Positions 25,043-32,567 of a DNA stretch of 57,165 nucleotides are shown here, in pieces. The position numbers and the translations under genes were made by a program. The first letter of the stretch is position 1, and each line of letters opens with the position of its first letter. Origin of the DNA: RUG11462 sp045649405 (GTDB lineage Bacteria; Bacillota; Clostridia; Oscillospirales; Acutalibacteraceae); assembly GCA_045649405.1 (NCBI GenBank), contig JAZRPW010000050.1, positions 1 through 57,165 of the forward strand, written 5' to 3'. A model generated the notes under the pieces. That model was not told where the DNA came from, did no database searches, and was given only the letters and a program-made list of their open reading frames with translations.

Positions 25043-25921
25043 ATGAAAATATATAACCTTGGTTCATTAAATATTGATTATGTTTATAGCGTGGAGCATT
25101 TTGTTGCCGCCGGAGAAACTTTATCATCAAAAAATATGCAGATTTTCCCTGGCGGAAAAGGACTTAATCAGTCTGTGGCTTTAGCAAGAGCAGGCGCAAA
25201 GGTTATTCACGGCGCAATGATTGGTGATAACAGTGAAATGCTGTTAAATGTCTTGTCAGAAGCCGGTGTTGACACAAGCAGAATCGAAAAGAAAAACGGC
25301 AGTTGCGGTCATACAATTATTCAGGTTGACAAACACGGGCAGAATTGTATTCTGCTTTATCCGGGAACCAATCATTCTTTTGACAAAGCGTATATAGAAA
25401 ACTTTCTTTTTGATGCACAAGAAAATGATGTTTTGCTGCTTCAAAACGAAACAAATTGTCTTGATATTATATTTGAAATTGCCCACGACAAAAAAATGCA
25501 GATTGCATTCAACCCATCACCGTATCAAGATGATATCAAAGAGTTACCGTTACACTTTGTCAAATGGTTTTTCTGCAATGAAATTGAAGGCAAAGCACTT
25601 TTTGGCAGTAGCAACCCTGAAAAGTGCGCCGATGAATTTGTAAAACAATTTCCAAATAGCAATTTAATTCTAACACTCGGTAAAGATGGCAGCGTTTTTA
25701 AAAACGCCGACACATATATCAAACAACCGATTTATGAAGCCACTGCGGTAGATACAACCGCCGCAGGCGATACATTTACAGGCTATTTTTTAGCCACTTT
25801 AATTGAAAAGAACAATGTGAGGCTTTCATTAGATATTGCTTCAAAAGCATCGGCAATTACAGTTTCACGCCAAGGTGCATCTTCTTCGATTCCTTTGTTA
25901 AAAGAGGTTTATAATAAATAA
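25043..25921 (+). CDS. PfkB family carbohydrate kinase (ribokinase-like)
   Basis: A ribokinase-fold enzyme of about 292 aa. The N-terminal PfkB signature is GGKGLNQSVALARAGAKV, with sugar-binding NxD residues in GSLNIDYVY. The C-terminal signature DTTAAGDTFTGYF supplies the catalytic Asp and anion hole. With the preceding hydrolase it suggests ribose release and conversion to ribose 5-phosphate. Translation may start at GTG 25034 (overlapping the hydrolase stop) or ATG 25043; the latter fits the AGGTGA site. Confidence 0.9.
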   Translation: MKIYNLGSLNIDYVYSVEHFVAAGETLSSKNMQIFPGGKGLNQSVALARAGAKVIHGAMIGDNSEMLLNVLSEAGVDTSRIEKKNGSCGHTIIQVDKHGQNCILLYPGTNHSFDKAYIENFLFDAQENDVLLLQNETNCLDIIFEIAHDKKMQIAFNPSPYQDDIKELPLHFVKWFFCNEIEGKALFGSSNPEKCADEFVKQFPNSNLILTLGKDGSVFKNADTYIKQPIYEATAVDTTAAGDTFTGYFLATLIEKNNVRLSLDIASKASAITVSRQGASSSIPLLKEVYNK

Positions 25922-26587
25922 TTAAATAATTTTACCGTCCATAACCGCTACTTTTCTCGAAGCAAAAGAAGCGGTTTTTGCGTCGTGCGTGATAAGCACA
26001 ATGCTAACTCCTTGACTGTTCAATTTTTTCAAAAGAGTCATTATTTGCTCTGATGATTTTGAGTCAAGATTGCCGGTTGGCTCATCTGCAAGCAAAATTT
26101 GTGGGCGTGTTGCAATTGCTCTTGCTATTGCAACTCTTTGTTGTTGACCGCCTGAAAGTTCACTTGGTTTGTGATACATTCTGTCTAAAAGTCCAACCGA
26201 CTCGAGCGCATTGCGCACCCTTTTTTCTCGTGATTTTGAGTCAAGATTGGCATACATCAATGGTAGCGCTACATTTTCAAAAGCATTAAGAGTTGAAATT
26301 AAATTGAACTTTTGAAAAACAAAACCAATGTTTTTTTGACGAATGTCACTCAACTCTTTTTCACTCAAAAAAGCAACATTTTGCCCTTGCAAAAAGTAGT
26401 TGCCACTGTCTGCAGTATCAAGGCACCCAATTATATTCATAAGGGTTGATTTGCCAGAGCCAGAAGCACCAACAATGCTTAAAAATTCGCCTTTTTCAAC
26501 CGTTAAATCAATGCCTTTTAGCGCAGTTACACTTAAACTTCCGTTATCATAAGTTTTAAAAATATTTTCAAGTTTTATTACACACAT
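25922..26587 (-). CDS. ABC transporter ATP-binding protein (MacB/LolD type), no permease nearby
   Basis: A 221-aa ATPase of the LolD/MacB/SalX group that usually pairs with FtsX-like permeases. Walker A is GASGSGKST, with Q-loop FVFQKFNLI, signature LSGGQQQR, Walker B ILLADEPTG and switch His in LITHD. No permease gene lies on either side: the upstream neighbour is the GH13 gene and the downstream one is the convergent kinase, whose stop abuts this stop. There is no ribosome site. The ATG is only two bases after the T-run of the terminator at 26588-26625. Confidence 0.9.
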   Translation of the reverse strand: MCVIKLENIFKTYDNGSLSVTALKGIDLTVEKGEFLSIVGASGSGKSTLMNIIGCLDTADSGNYFLQGQNVAFLSEKELSDIRQKNIGFVFQKFNLISTLNAFENVALPLMYANLDSKSREKRVRNALESVGLLDRMYHKPSELSGGQQQRVAIARAIATRPQILLADEPTGNLDSKSSEQIMTLLKKLNSQGVSIVLITHDAKTASFASRKVAVMDGKII

Positions 26588-26625
26588 TAAAAAACACCAC
26601 CAAATTTATTTTTGGCGGTGTTTTT
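26588..26625 (-). terminator. Terminator/attenuator between GH13 gene and ABC ATPase
   Basis: As minus-strand RNA, ACACCGCCAAA pairs with TTTGGTGGTGT through one G-U, followed by six T. It ends the GH13 transcript 11 bases after its stop but also reaches to the start codon of the ABC gene. Confidence 0.75.
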
Positions 26626-26635
26626 AATTTAATTC

Positions 26636-28483
26636 TTAAATTTTTAATTTCTTTGCCCAGTCGCCTCTGCCAAGAATTGCAACCGACTTTGGCTCTACTT
26701 TCAAAATGCCGTTTTCGTGATTGTTGCCAATCAAAATTTCATCATCTTTCCAACCTTGCAAAAGCCAAATGTCTTGGGTTTTGTCAGAAGGGTTAACAAT
26801 AACCATAATTTCGCCTTGTTCACAAACACGAAGGAAACAAACAAAGTCTTTTTCCCACTGTACCGGCAAAAATTCTCCACAAACAAGCGCTGGACAAGCG
26901 TTTCTAATTTTGCCAAGAGTTTTGTACCAACCAAGCATTTCGTTTTCATCAGTTGCGCGGTCCCAGTCAAAACTTTTTCTGTTAAATGGGTCACGATAAC
27001 CTTGGGTTAAAATCTCATCGCCATAATAAACACAAGGTACGCCTGGCAATGTGTAAAGCAATGTGCTTGCAAGTTTTAAAAGTTTTGCGCCTAAATTAAT
27101 CTCACTCTCACTCATTTTTTGAACTGCTTGCCATTCTCTGCCACGAGAAAGTGACTCTTCGCCAGCAAGGGCGGTCAACACCCTTTCGGTATCATGAGTC
27201 GAAAGCAAATTCATCAAACAATCAAGGGTTTCTTTCGGGTAGTTTTCGCAAATTGTTAACACTTCTTGCATAAAACTTACACCAGAGCCACCCTTTACAA
27301 AAGAGTGAATTGCATTTAAAAATGGGTAATTCATTACCGAGTCAAGTTCTTCACCATAAAGAAATGCTCTTTGTTCGCCGTAAGAAACTTTGTTTGAAGC
27401 GTCTTCCCAAACTTCGCCATAAAGCACACCACCATTGCGCTTTACAGCGCAACGAATTTGTTTTATAAAGCAGTCCGGCAACTCATCTGCAACATCAAGA
27501 CGAAATCCTGACGCGCCAAGTCCCATCCAATAATCAATTACGCCACCTTTACCTGTAATAAACTGAACAAAACTTTCATCTGTTTCAATTACTTCAGGCA
27601 AGGTTTTAAAACCCCACCAAGAAAGATATTTTTCTGGGTGGTTTTCAAATTTAAACCAACTGTAATAAGGCGATTCTTTTGATTGATAAGCACCAACCGA
27701 ATCATATCTGCCTTCTTTATTAAAATAAATACTGTCCGAGCCAGTGTGAGAAAAGACGCCATCAAGAACAATTTTTATATCTAATTCTTTTGCTTTTTTG
27801 CAAAGGTCTGCAAACTCTTCATTTGTGCCTAAAACTGGGTCGGCAACCAAATAATTCGCAGTGTTGTATCTGTGGTTAGAATGTGCTTCGAAAATTGGGT
27901 TTAAGTAAATTATGCTAACACCCAAATCTTTTAAATAAGGCAATTTTTCGGCAATTCCGTTAAAGTTGCCACCAAAATAATCGTTATTTATAACTGCACC
28001 AACTTTACCGTTTGCCCAAAGTGGCTCATCGCCCCAATTAGCACAAACACGCTCAGGAAAAACTGTTTTATATTCAATTTCGCCTTTGAAAAATCTGTCA
28101 GGGAAAATTTGATAAATGACACCTTGTTTTGCCCAGTCTGGAGTGCTAAAATCTGCACTGTAAACCGTTTGTTGCCAATCTGCACGGCCAACGCTTGTGT
28201 CTGCCAAATCTTCGCCACGATAAATGCTTGTTCTGTGACGGTCATAACTAATTTCAAAGTGGTAAAAATAAACCCCAACTTCTGAAAAGAAAGTTTCGTT
28301 TTCAAACCAACCTTCGCCAACAATTTTCATATCAACATAAGAGTATTTTGCACTTTCTCCCTTGCGAATGAGCATTTGAACACCTGTGGCAAATGGCGCA
28401 AAAACTCTGTAAACAATTTTCTCGTTTGTTTTTATTGCGCCAAAAATTGATTTGTGTTCTTTATGTCTTGATGAATAAAACAT
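26636..28483 (-). CDS. GH13 alpha-glucan hydrolase (neopullulanase/cyclomaltodextrinase-like)
   Basis: Intracellular enzyme (no signal peptide) predicted to hydrolyse maltodextrins, cyclodextrins or pullulan fragments. An N-terminal CBM34-like beta domain (about 1-120) precedes the TIM barrel starting WAKQGVIYQIFPDRF. GH13 regions are visible: DGVFSHTG, GFRLDVADE with the nucleophile Asp, GEVWED with the acid Glu, and LLSTHDTERV with the transition-state Asp. A C-terminal beta domain ends near 615. It lies downstream of the phosphorylase gene with a terminator between, and together they can convert alpha-glucans to glucose and glucose 1-phosphate. Confidence 0.93.
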   Translation of the reverse strand: MFYSSRHKEHKSIFGAIKTNEKIVYRVFAPFATGVQMLIRKGESAKYSYVDMKIVGEGWFENETFFSEVGVYFYHFEISYDRHRTSIYRGEDLADTSVGRADWQQTVYSADFSTPDWAKQGVIYQIFPDRFFKGEIEYKTVFPERVCANWGDEPLWANGKVGAVINNDYFGGNFNGIAEKLPYLKDLGVSIIYLNPIFEAHSNHRYNTANYLVADPVLGTNEEFADLCKKAKELDIKIVLDGVFSHTGSDSIYFNKEGRYDSVGAYQSKESPYYSWFKFENHPEKYLSWWGFKTLPEVIETDESFVQFITGKGGVIDYWMGLGASGFRLDVADELPDCFIKQIRCAVKRNGGVLYGEVWEDASNKVSYGEQRAFLYGEELDSVMNYPFLNAIHSFVKGGSGVSFMQEVLTICENYPKETLDCLMNLLSTHDTERVLTALAGEESLSRGREWQAVQKMSESEINLGAKLLKLASTLLYTLPGVPCVYYGDEILTQGYRDPFNRKSFDWDRATDENEMLGWYKTLGKIRNACPALVCGEFLPVQWEKDFVCFLRVCEQGEIMVIVNPSDKTQDIWLLQGWKDDEILIGNNHENGILKVEPKSVAILGRGDWAKKLKI

Positions 28484-28505
28484 AAATTCTCCTTTAATTT
28501 TTAAA

Positions 28506-28530
28506 AAACGGCGAGAAGGTCTCGCCGTTT
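28506..28530 (-). terminator. Terminator after glgP
   Basis: AACGGCGAG/CTCGCCGTT stem with a 5-base loop; the minus strand continues into a T6 run. Confidence 0.85.
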
Positions 28531-28534
28531 ATGT

Positions 28535-30925
28535 TTATTTAGTGTGCCAAATTCCTTTTGCATAATCCATAATTGCTCTGTCAGATGCAAAAATGCCGGC
28601 TTTTGCAATGTTTGTTACCATCATTTTGCCCCATGTTTCTTTGTCTGCATACAAAGCGTCTGCTTTTCTGTGTGCATCGCAATATGAGTCAAAGTCGGCA
28701 AGCACCATATAAGGGTCAACATTAACAAGTGAAGAAACAACCGATGGAGATTCAACACCATAATGTGGGTTTTTCAACAAATCAATTACATTTTTCACAT
28801 TGTTATTGTTGTGGTAAATTGCTTGTGGGTTGTAATGTGGTTGCAAAGCAGCAACTTCTTCAGATGACATACCAAAAATAATGATGTTGTCATCGCCAAC
28901 TGCTCTGTGCATTTCAACATTAGCGCCATCTTCAGTACCAATTGTAATAGCACCGTTAATCATCAATTTCATATTACCAGTACCAGAAGCTTCAGTACCT
29001 GCAAGTGAAATTTGCTCTGACAAATCAGCTGCTGGCATCAAAGTTTCTGCCAAAGTTACACGGTAATCTTCAAGATAAGCAACCTTAAGTCTGCCTTTAA
29101 CATCTGGGTCATTATCAATCATTTTTGCAATGTTATTAATCATTTTAATAATATCTTTTGCAAGGAAATAACCAGGTGCCGCTTTTGCTGCGAAAAGGTA
29201 GGTTTTTGGTGTGAAGTTGCCGTTTGGATTTGTCTTGATTGCAAGGTAATCAGAAATAATGTGAAGTGCATTCATATGTTGACGTTTGTACTCATGCAAA
29301 CGTTTTGCTTGAACGTCAAACACGGTGTTAGGGTCAAGGTCAATGCCTTGAGTTTGTTTAACCATATTTGAAAGGCGCACTTTGTTTTCATATTTAATTT
29401 TTTCAAGTTGCTCTCTAACTGCACTGTCATTTTTATATTCTTCAAATGCTGCAAGTTTTGAAGCGTTAACTTTGTAACCATCACCAATTGTATTATCAAG
29501 AAGTTTTGTAAGACCTGGGTTTGATTGACAAAGCCATCTTCTATGAGCAATACCATTAGTAACATTAGTAAATCTTTCAGGGTAAAGTCTGTAATAATCG
29601 TTAAACACGGTGTCTTTCAAAATTTCACTATGAAGTTCTGCAACGCCGTTTACAGAGTGACCACCAATGATTGAAAGGTTTGCCATTCTAATAAGGCCAC
29701 CAGAAATAACTGCAGTACGCTCAACATAATCAACATCTTCAGTTTTAAGCCAGATTTCTCTGCGTGAACGATTGTCGATTTCTTCAACAATTTGATAAAT
29801 TCTTGGCAATCTTTGTTTGAACAAATCAACAGGCCAACACTCAAGCGCTTCACGCATTACTGTGTGGTTGGTGTAAGCAACTGTGCGTTGAACAATTGAC
29901 CAAGCGTGGTCCCAAGTAAGACCGCATTCATCAAGCATAATTCTCATAAGCTCAGGAATGCAAAGTGCAGGGTGGGTATCATTAATATGCACTGCCACCT
30001 TTTCTGGCAATGTTGACAAATCGCCATATTCTTTTAAATGTCTGCTAATAATGTCTTGAATTGAAGCAGAAACCAAGAAATATTGTTGTTTAAGACGGAG
30101 TGATTTACCTTCAATGTGGTTGTCTGCAGGGTAAAGTACCTTTGAAATAACCTCTGCCATTGCGTTTTGTTCCATTGCACGAAGATAATCGCCCTCGTTG
30201 AAAAGTTGCATATTAAAGCCTTGTGCCTTTGCAGACCAAAGACGAAGAACAGAAACGCCCTTGCCTTTGTAACCCGCTACCATAAGGTCATAAGGCACTG
30301 CCAAAACAGTAATTGCATCATTATGTTTAACTTGGTGATATTCGCCGTCCCAGTTTTCTTCTACCCAGCCGTCGAATTTAACTTCAACTGCATCTTCTGG
30401 GCATTCGTTCAACCAAACTTTACCACCATTTAACCAAAAGTCTGGCATTTCTGTTTGCCAACCATCAACCAATCTTTGACGGAAGATACCATATTCATAA
30501 AGAATTGAATAACCATAAGCAGGAATGCTTTGTGAAGCAAGACCATCTAAGAAGCAAGCAGCAAGACGGCCCAAGCCACCGTTACCAAGACCTGCGTCTG
30601 GCTCTTGGTCATAAATGCTATCAATTTTTACACCAAGCTCTTTGTAAGCTTTTTCAAAAGCAGATGTGAGCCCCATATTATATAATGTATTTTTTAAAGA
30701 GCGACCCATCAAAAATTCCATGCACAAATAGCACACTTGTTTTTTGCCGGAAGTCTTTGTCTTTTTAGCAAATTTTAATTGCTCATCTTTAAGCATTTCA
30801 TTTACAATGCTAACTGTTGCATTGTAAATTTGTTTGTCGGTTGCATCTTGAGGTTGAATTTTGAATTGTGTTGACAATTCGTTCTTCAACAACTCAGAAA
30901 TTTGAGGAGCTGATTTCTTAGCCAT
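28535..30925 (-). CDS. glgP: Glycogen/maltodextrin phosphorylase (GT35)
   Basis: PLP-dependent enzyme that releases glucose 1-phosphate from alpha-1,4-glucan ends. About 796 aa from the chosen ATG at 30925, which follows an AAGGG site; an upstream ATG at 30943 has no ribosome site. Recognisable segments are FLMGRSLKNTLYNMGL, the DAGLGNGGLGRLAACFLDG motif, the VHINDTHPAL region and, near the C-terminus, EASGTGNMKLMINGAITIGTEDGANVE-type sequence with the PLP lysine. Residues of the mammalian AMP/phosphorylation control sites are not expected in this class. Its promoter is at 31018-31046. Confidence 0.95.
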   Translation of the reverse strand: MAKKSAPQISELLKNELSTQFKIQPQDATDKQIYNATVSIVNEMLKDEQLKFAKKTKTSGKKQVCYLCMEFLMGRSLKNTLYNMGLTSAFEKAYKELGVKIDSIYDQEPDAGLGNGGLGRLAACFLDGLASQSIPAYGYSILYEYGIFRQRLVDGWQTEMPDFWLNGGKVWLNECPEDAVEVKFDGWVEENWDGEYHQVKHNDAITVLAVPYDLMVAGYKGKGVSVLRLWSAKAQGFNMQLFNEGDYLRAMEQNAMAEVISKVLYPADNHIEGKSLRLKQQYFLVSASIQDIISRHLKEYGDLSTLPEKVAVHINDTHPALCIPELMRIMLDECGLTWDHAWSIVQRTVAYTNHTVMREALECWPVDLFKQRLPRIYQIVEEIDNRSRREIWLKTEDVDYVERTAVISGGLIRMANLSIIGGHSVNGVAELHSEILKDTVFNDYYRLYPERFTNVTNGIAHRRWLCQSNPGLTKLLDNTIGDGYKVNASKLAAFEEYKNDSAVREQLEKIKYENKVRLSNMVKQTQGIDLDPNTVFDVQAKRLHEYKRQHMNALHIISDYLAIKTNPNGNFTPKTYLFAAKAAPGYFLAKDIIKMINNIAKMIDNDPDVKGRLKVAYLEDYRVTLAETLMPAADLSEQISLAGTEASGTGNMKLMINGAITIGTEDGANVEMHRAVGDDNIIIFGMSSEEVAALQPHYNPQAIYHNNNNVKNVIDLLKNPHYGVESPSVVSSLVNVDPYMVLADFDSYCDAHRKADALYADKETWGKMMVTNIAKAGIFASDRAIMDYAKGIWHTK

Positions 30926-31017
30926 TAACCATTTTCCCTTCATATTTAAAATAGGTTTAAAACCCTTGATTTATCTATATTTTAAGTATATTTCAAAGCA
31001 GAAATAATATAGTTAAT

Positions 31018-31046
31018 ATAATACATTATTTAATAAAAAAATGCAA
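31018..31046 (-). promoter_or_regulatory. Promoter of glgP
   Basis: Minus-strand TTGCAT (31041-31046), 17-base spacer, TATTAT (31018-31023), giving a leader of about 85 bases. Confidence 0.6.
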
Positions 31047-31130
31047 GTTTAATATTTATTCCATTTTTCAAAAAGAAGAAAACTACAAATTTTTCCTATA
31101 ACAATGTCGATTTTTGCCATTTTTTGACAG

Positions 31131-31165
31131 TTAGTTTACATAACACTATTTATTATGTAAACTAA
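31131..31165. promoter_or_regulatory. Perfect 13-bp inverted repeat, possible operator
   Basis: TTAGTTTACATAA (31131-31143) and TTATGTAAACTAA (31153-31165) are exact reverse complements around a 9-base centre. A plus-strand TTGACA sits at 31124-31129. No T-run follows, so a protein-binding site is more likely than a terminator. It lies in the 605-base gap 30926-31530 between glgP and the 3D-domain gene. Confidence 0.55.
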
Positions 31166-31205
31166 ACGCTTTAAAAATGCTCTAAAATTTCGCAAAAATC
31201 GAATT

Positions 31206-31242
31206 TTAAGGTCCAAAAAACCTTTATTTTAAAGGGTTTTTT
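31206..31242. other. Terminator-like hairpin in the glgP/3D-gene gap
   Basis: AAAAAACCTTTA and AAAGGGTTTTTT form a stem with a T-run in plus orientation, but no gene precedes it on the plus strand. It could end an unseen small transcript or be structural. Confidence 0.35.
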
Positions 31243-31310
31243 GAATTTGTGTAATTTTTTCACATAAAATTGTTGAGTTGCACAAAATTTTTTTAAAGTT
31301 TACGATTTTG

Positions 31311-31367
31311 AGTTACTTTTTAAGCTAAAAGTTACAGTTTGTAACCATTTTGTAGTCTTTTGTAACT
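31311..31367. promoter_or_regulatory. WalR-box-like repeat cluster
   Basis: TGTAAC (31340-31345), five bases, TGTAGT (31351-31356), four bases, TGTAAC (31361-31366) resemble the WalR/YycF consensus TGTWAH-N5-TGTWAH. Two copies in the opposite orientation (GTTAC at 31312-31316 and 31331-31335) make nested inverted repeats around 31338. The cluster is 55-110 bases before the -35 of the 3D-domain gene. WalR controls 3D-type wall hydrolases in Bacillus. Confidence 0.45.
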
Positions 31368-31378
31368 TTTTCAACATT

Positions 31379-31411
31379 GACGTTTTGTGCACTTTGCACA
31401 AAAGCAACGTC
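31379..31411. promoter_or_regulatory. Inverted repeat upstream of the 3D-domain gene promoter
   Basis: TTTTGTGCA (31383-31391) and TGCACAAAA (31395-31403) pair perfectly over 9 bp with a 3-base loop. An outer GACG/CGTC pair extends it. It ends 9 bases before the -35. Confidence 0.45.
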
Positions 31412-31420
31412 TGTGCTTAG

Positions 31421-31449
31421 TTGACTTTCTACAACACATAGCATATAAT
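31421..31449 (+). promoter_or_regulatory. Promoter of the G5/3D-domain gene
   Basis: TTGACT (31421-31426), 17-base spacer, TATAAT (31444-31449). The leader of about 75 bases has a small GCCTA/TAGGC hairpin (31480-31497) and AAGGAG before the ATG. Confidence 0.8.
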
Positions 31450-31530
31450 CACTATCGGAGTGCAAAATATGTCTATGCGTGCCTACATTAAAATAGGCGG
31501 TGTAAGACAAAAAACACTTAAGGAGATTTT

Positions 31531-32505
31531 ATGGTAAGAAACATTTTTGCAAAGATTGCAAACAATGCAGAAAACAAATTATCAACTTTTAAATTTAGTC
31601 GTAAATTTTGTGTAATTCTCGCAACAATTATTACTTTTGCAAGTATTGGCGTTTCTACAACAAAAATTGACTTTGACCAAACTAAAGTTTTGGCTTTATC
31701 AGAAACTGACACTCCTGCTACTTTAGCACCAATGAACACAACAGTTGCTGATGACGGTTTGGATGAAGTTACTATTGTTAAGTATGATCGCAAAGAAAAA
31801 ACTGTTTATGTTAATGAAGACGGTACTGTTAGAAAAGCTCTTAAAGCTTCAAACACAGTTCTTAAGAAAAACGATGAAGTAAATTACAAACTTTCTGCTG
31901 ACACTTATGACGGTATGACAATTACTGTTGATAAGGTTAAGTACAAAACAAAAACAGTTACTGAAGAGATTTCACTTAAAAAGTTTAAAAAAGAATATCC
32001 AAACAAACCAACAAAACGTATTACAAAAGGTTCAAAGGTTCTTGTTAACAAAACTGTTGAAGTTAAATATGTTAACGGCGAAGCTTCAAGCGAAAAGATT
32101 AAAAGCTTTAGCTACAAAAACGCTAACACTAAAAAGTATAGTGAGATTAATGCGATTTCTGAACTTAAACCAGAAAAAGACTTTGAACTTGACAAAAATG
32201 GCGTTCCGGTAAAATATTCAAAGAAAATTACAGGTACAGCTTCTGCTTACTGTTGTGGTACTCATACTGCTACCGGTAAGAGAGTTAAACCTGGTTACAT
32301 TGCAGTAAATCCAAGACAAATTCCTTATGGCACAAAACTTTATGTTCGTACTGCTGACGGCAACTATGTTTATGGTTATGCTTCTGCAGAAGACACTGGC
32401 GGATTTGTTGCTTGGGGCAACACAGTTGCAGACCTTTATATGTGGTCTTATGGTGATTGTGTAAGTTTCGGCAGACGTTCTGTTGAAATTTATGTTTTAG
32501 ATTAA
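31531..32505 (+). CDS. G5- and 3D-domain cell-wall protein (YabE/RpfB-like)
   Basis: Predicted exported peptidoglycan-remodelling protein, probably lytic-transglycosylase-like. An N-terminal anchor or signal (about 25-43) follows a basic start. A DUF348-like segment (about 76-135, ending in a long KKNDEVNYKLSADT stretch) and a G5-like domain (about 138-218) precede a C-terminal 3D domain (about 235-322). The 3D domain shows GTASAYCCGTHTATGKRV, AVNPRQIPYGTKLYV and the Asp-containing AEDTGG motif. At 324 aa it matches the B. subtilis YabE/YocH type. The start follows AAGGAG by 5 bases, and a terminator follows at once. Confidence 0.9.
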   Translation: MVRNIFAKIANNAENKLSTFKFSRKFCVILATIITFASIGVSTTKIDFDQTKVLALSETDTPATLAPMNTTVADDGLDEVTIVKYDRKEKTVYVNEDGTVRKALKASNTVLKKNDEVNYKLSADTYDGMTITVDKVKYKTKTVTEEISLKKFKKEYPNKPTKRITKGSKVLVNKTVEVKYVNGEASSEKIKSFSYKNANTKKYSEINAISELKPEKDFELDKNGVPVKYSKKITGTASAYCCGTHTATGKRVKPGYIAVNPRQIPYGTKLYVRTADGNYVYGYASAEDTGGFVAWGNTVADLYMWSYGDCVSFGRRSVEIYVLD

Positions 32506-32520
32506 TTTAGTTGATAAATA

Positions 32521-32552
32521 AAAAACTCGATTGCTTTTGCAATCGAGTTTTT
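32521..32552. terminator. Bidirectional terminator
   Basis: AAAAACTCGATTGC arms with a 4-base loop and runs on both sides, between the convergent 3D-domain and GH94 genes. Confidence 0.9.
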
Positions 32553-32567
32553 CTTTTTGTAAAGGGC

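Noticed and set aside
31325..31510. Minus-strand 61-codon frame in the glgP/3D-gene gap
   Set aside because: It overlaps the WalR-like cluster and the promoter of the 3D gene, has no ribosome site, and its sequence resembles no family.
31150..31530. A c-di-AMP (ydaO) riboswitch before the 3D-domain gene
   Set aside because: Such genes are often controlled by ydaO RNAs and gdpP is in the window, but the conserved ydaO core is absent and the leader is only about 75 bases.
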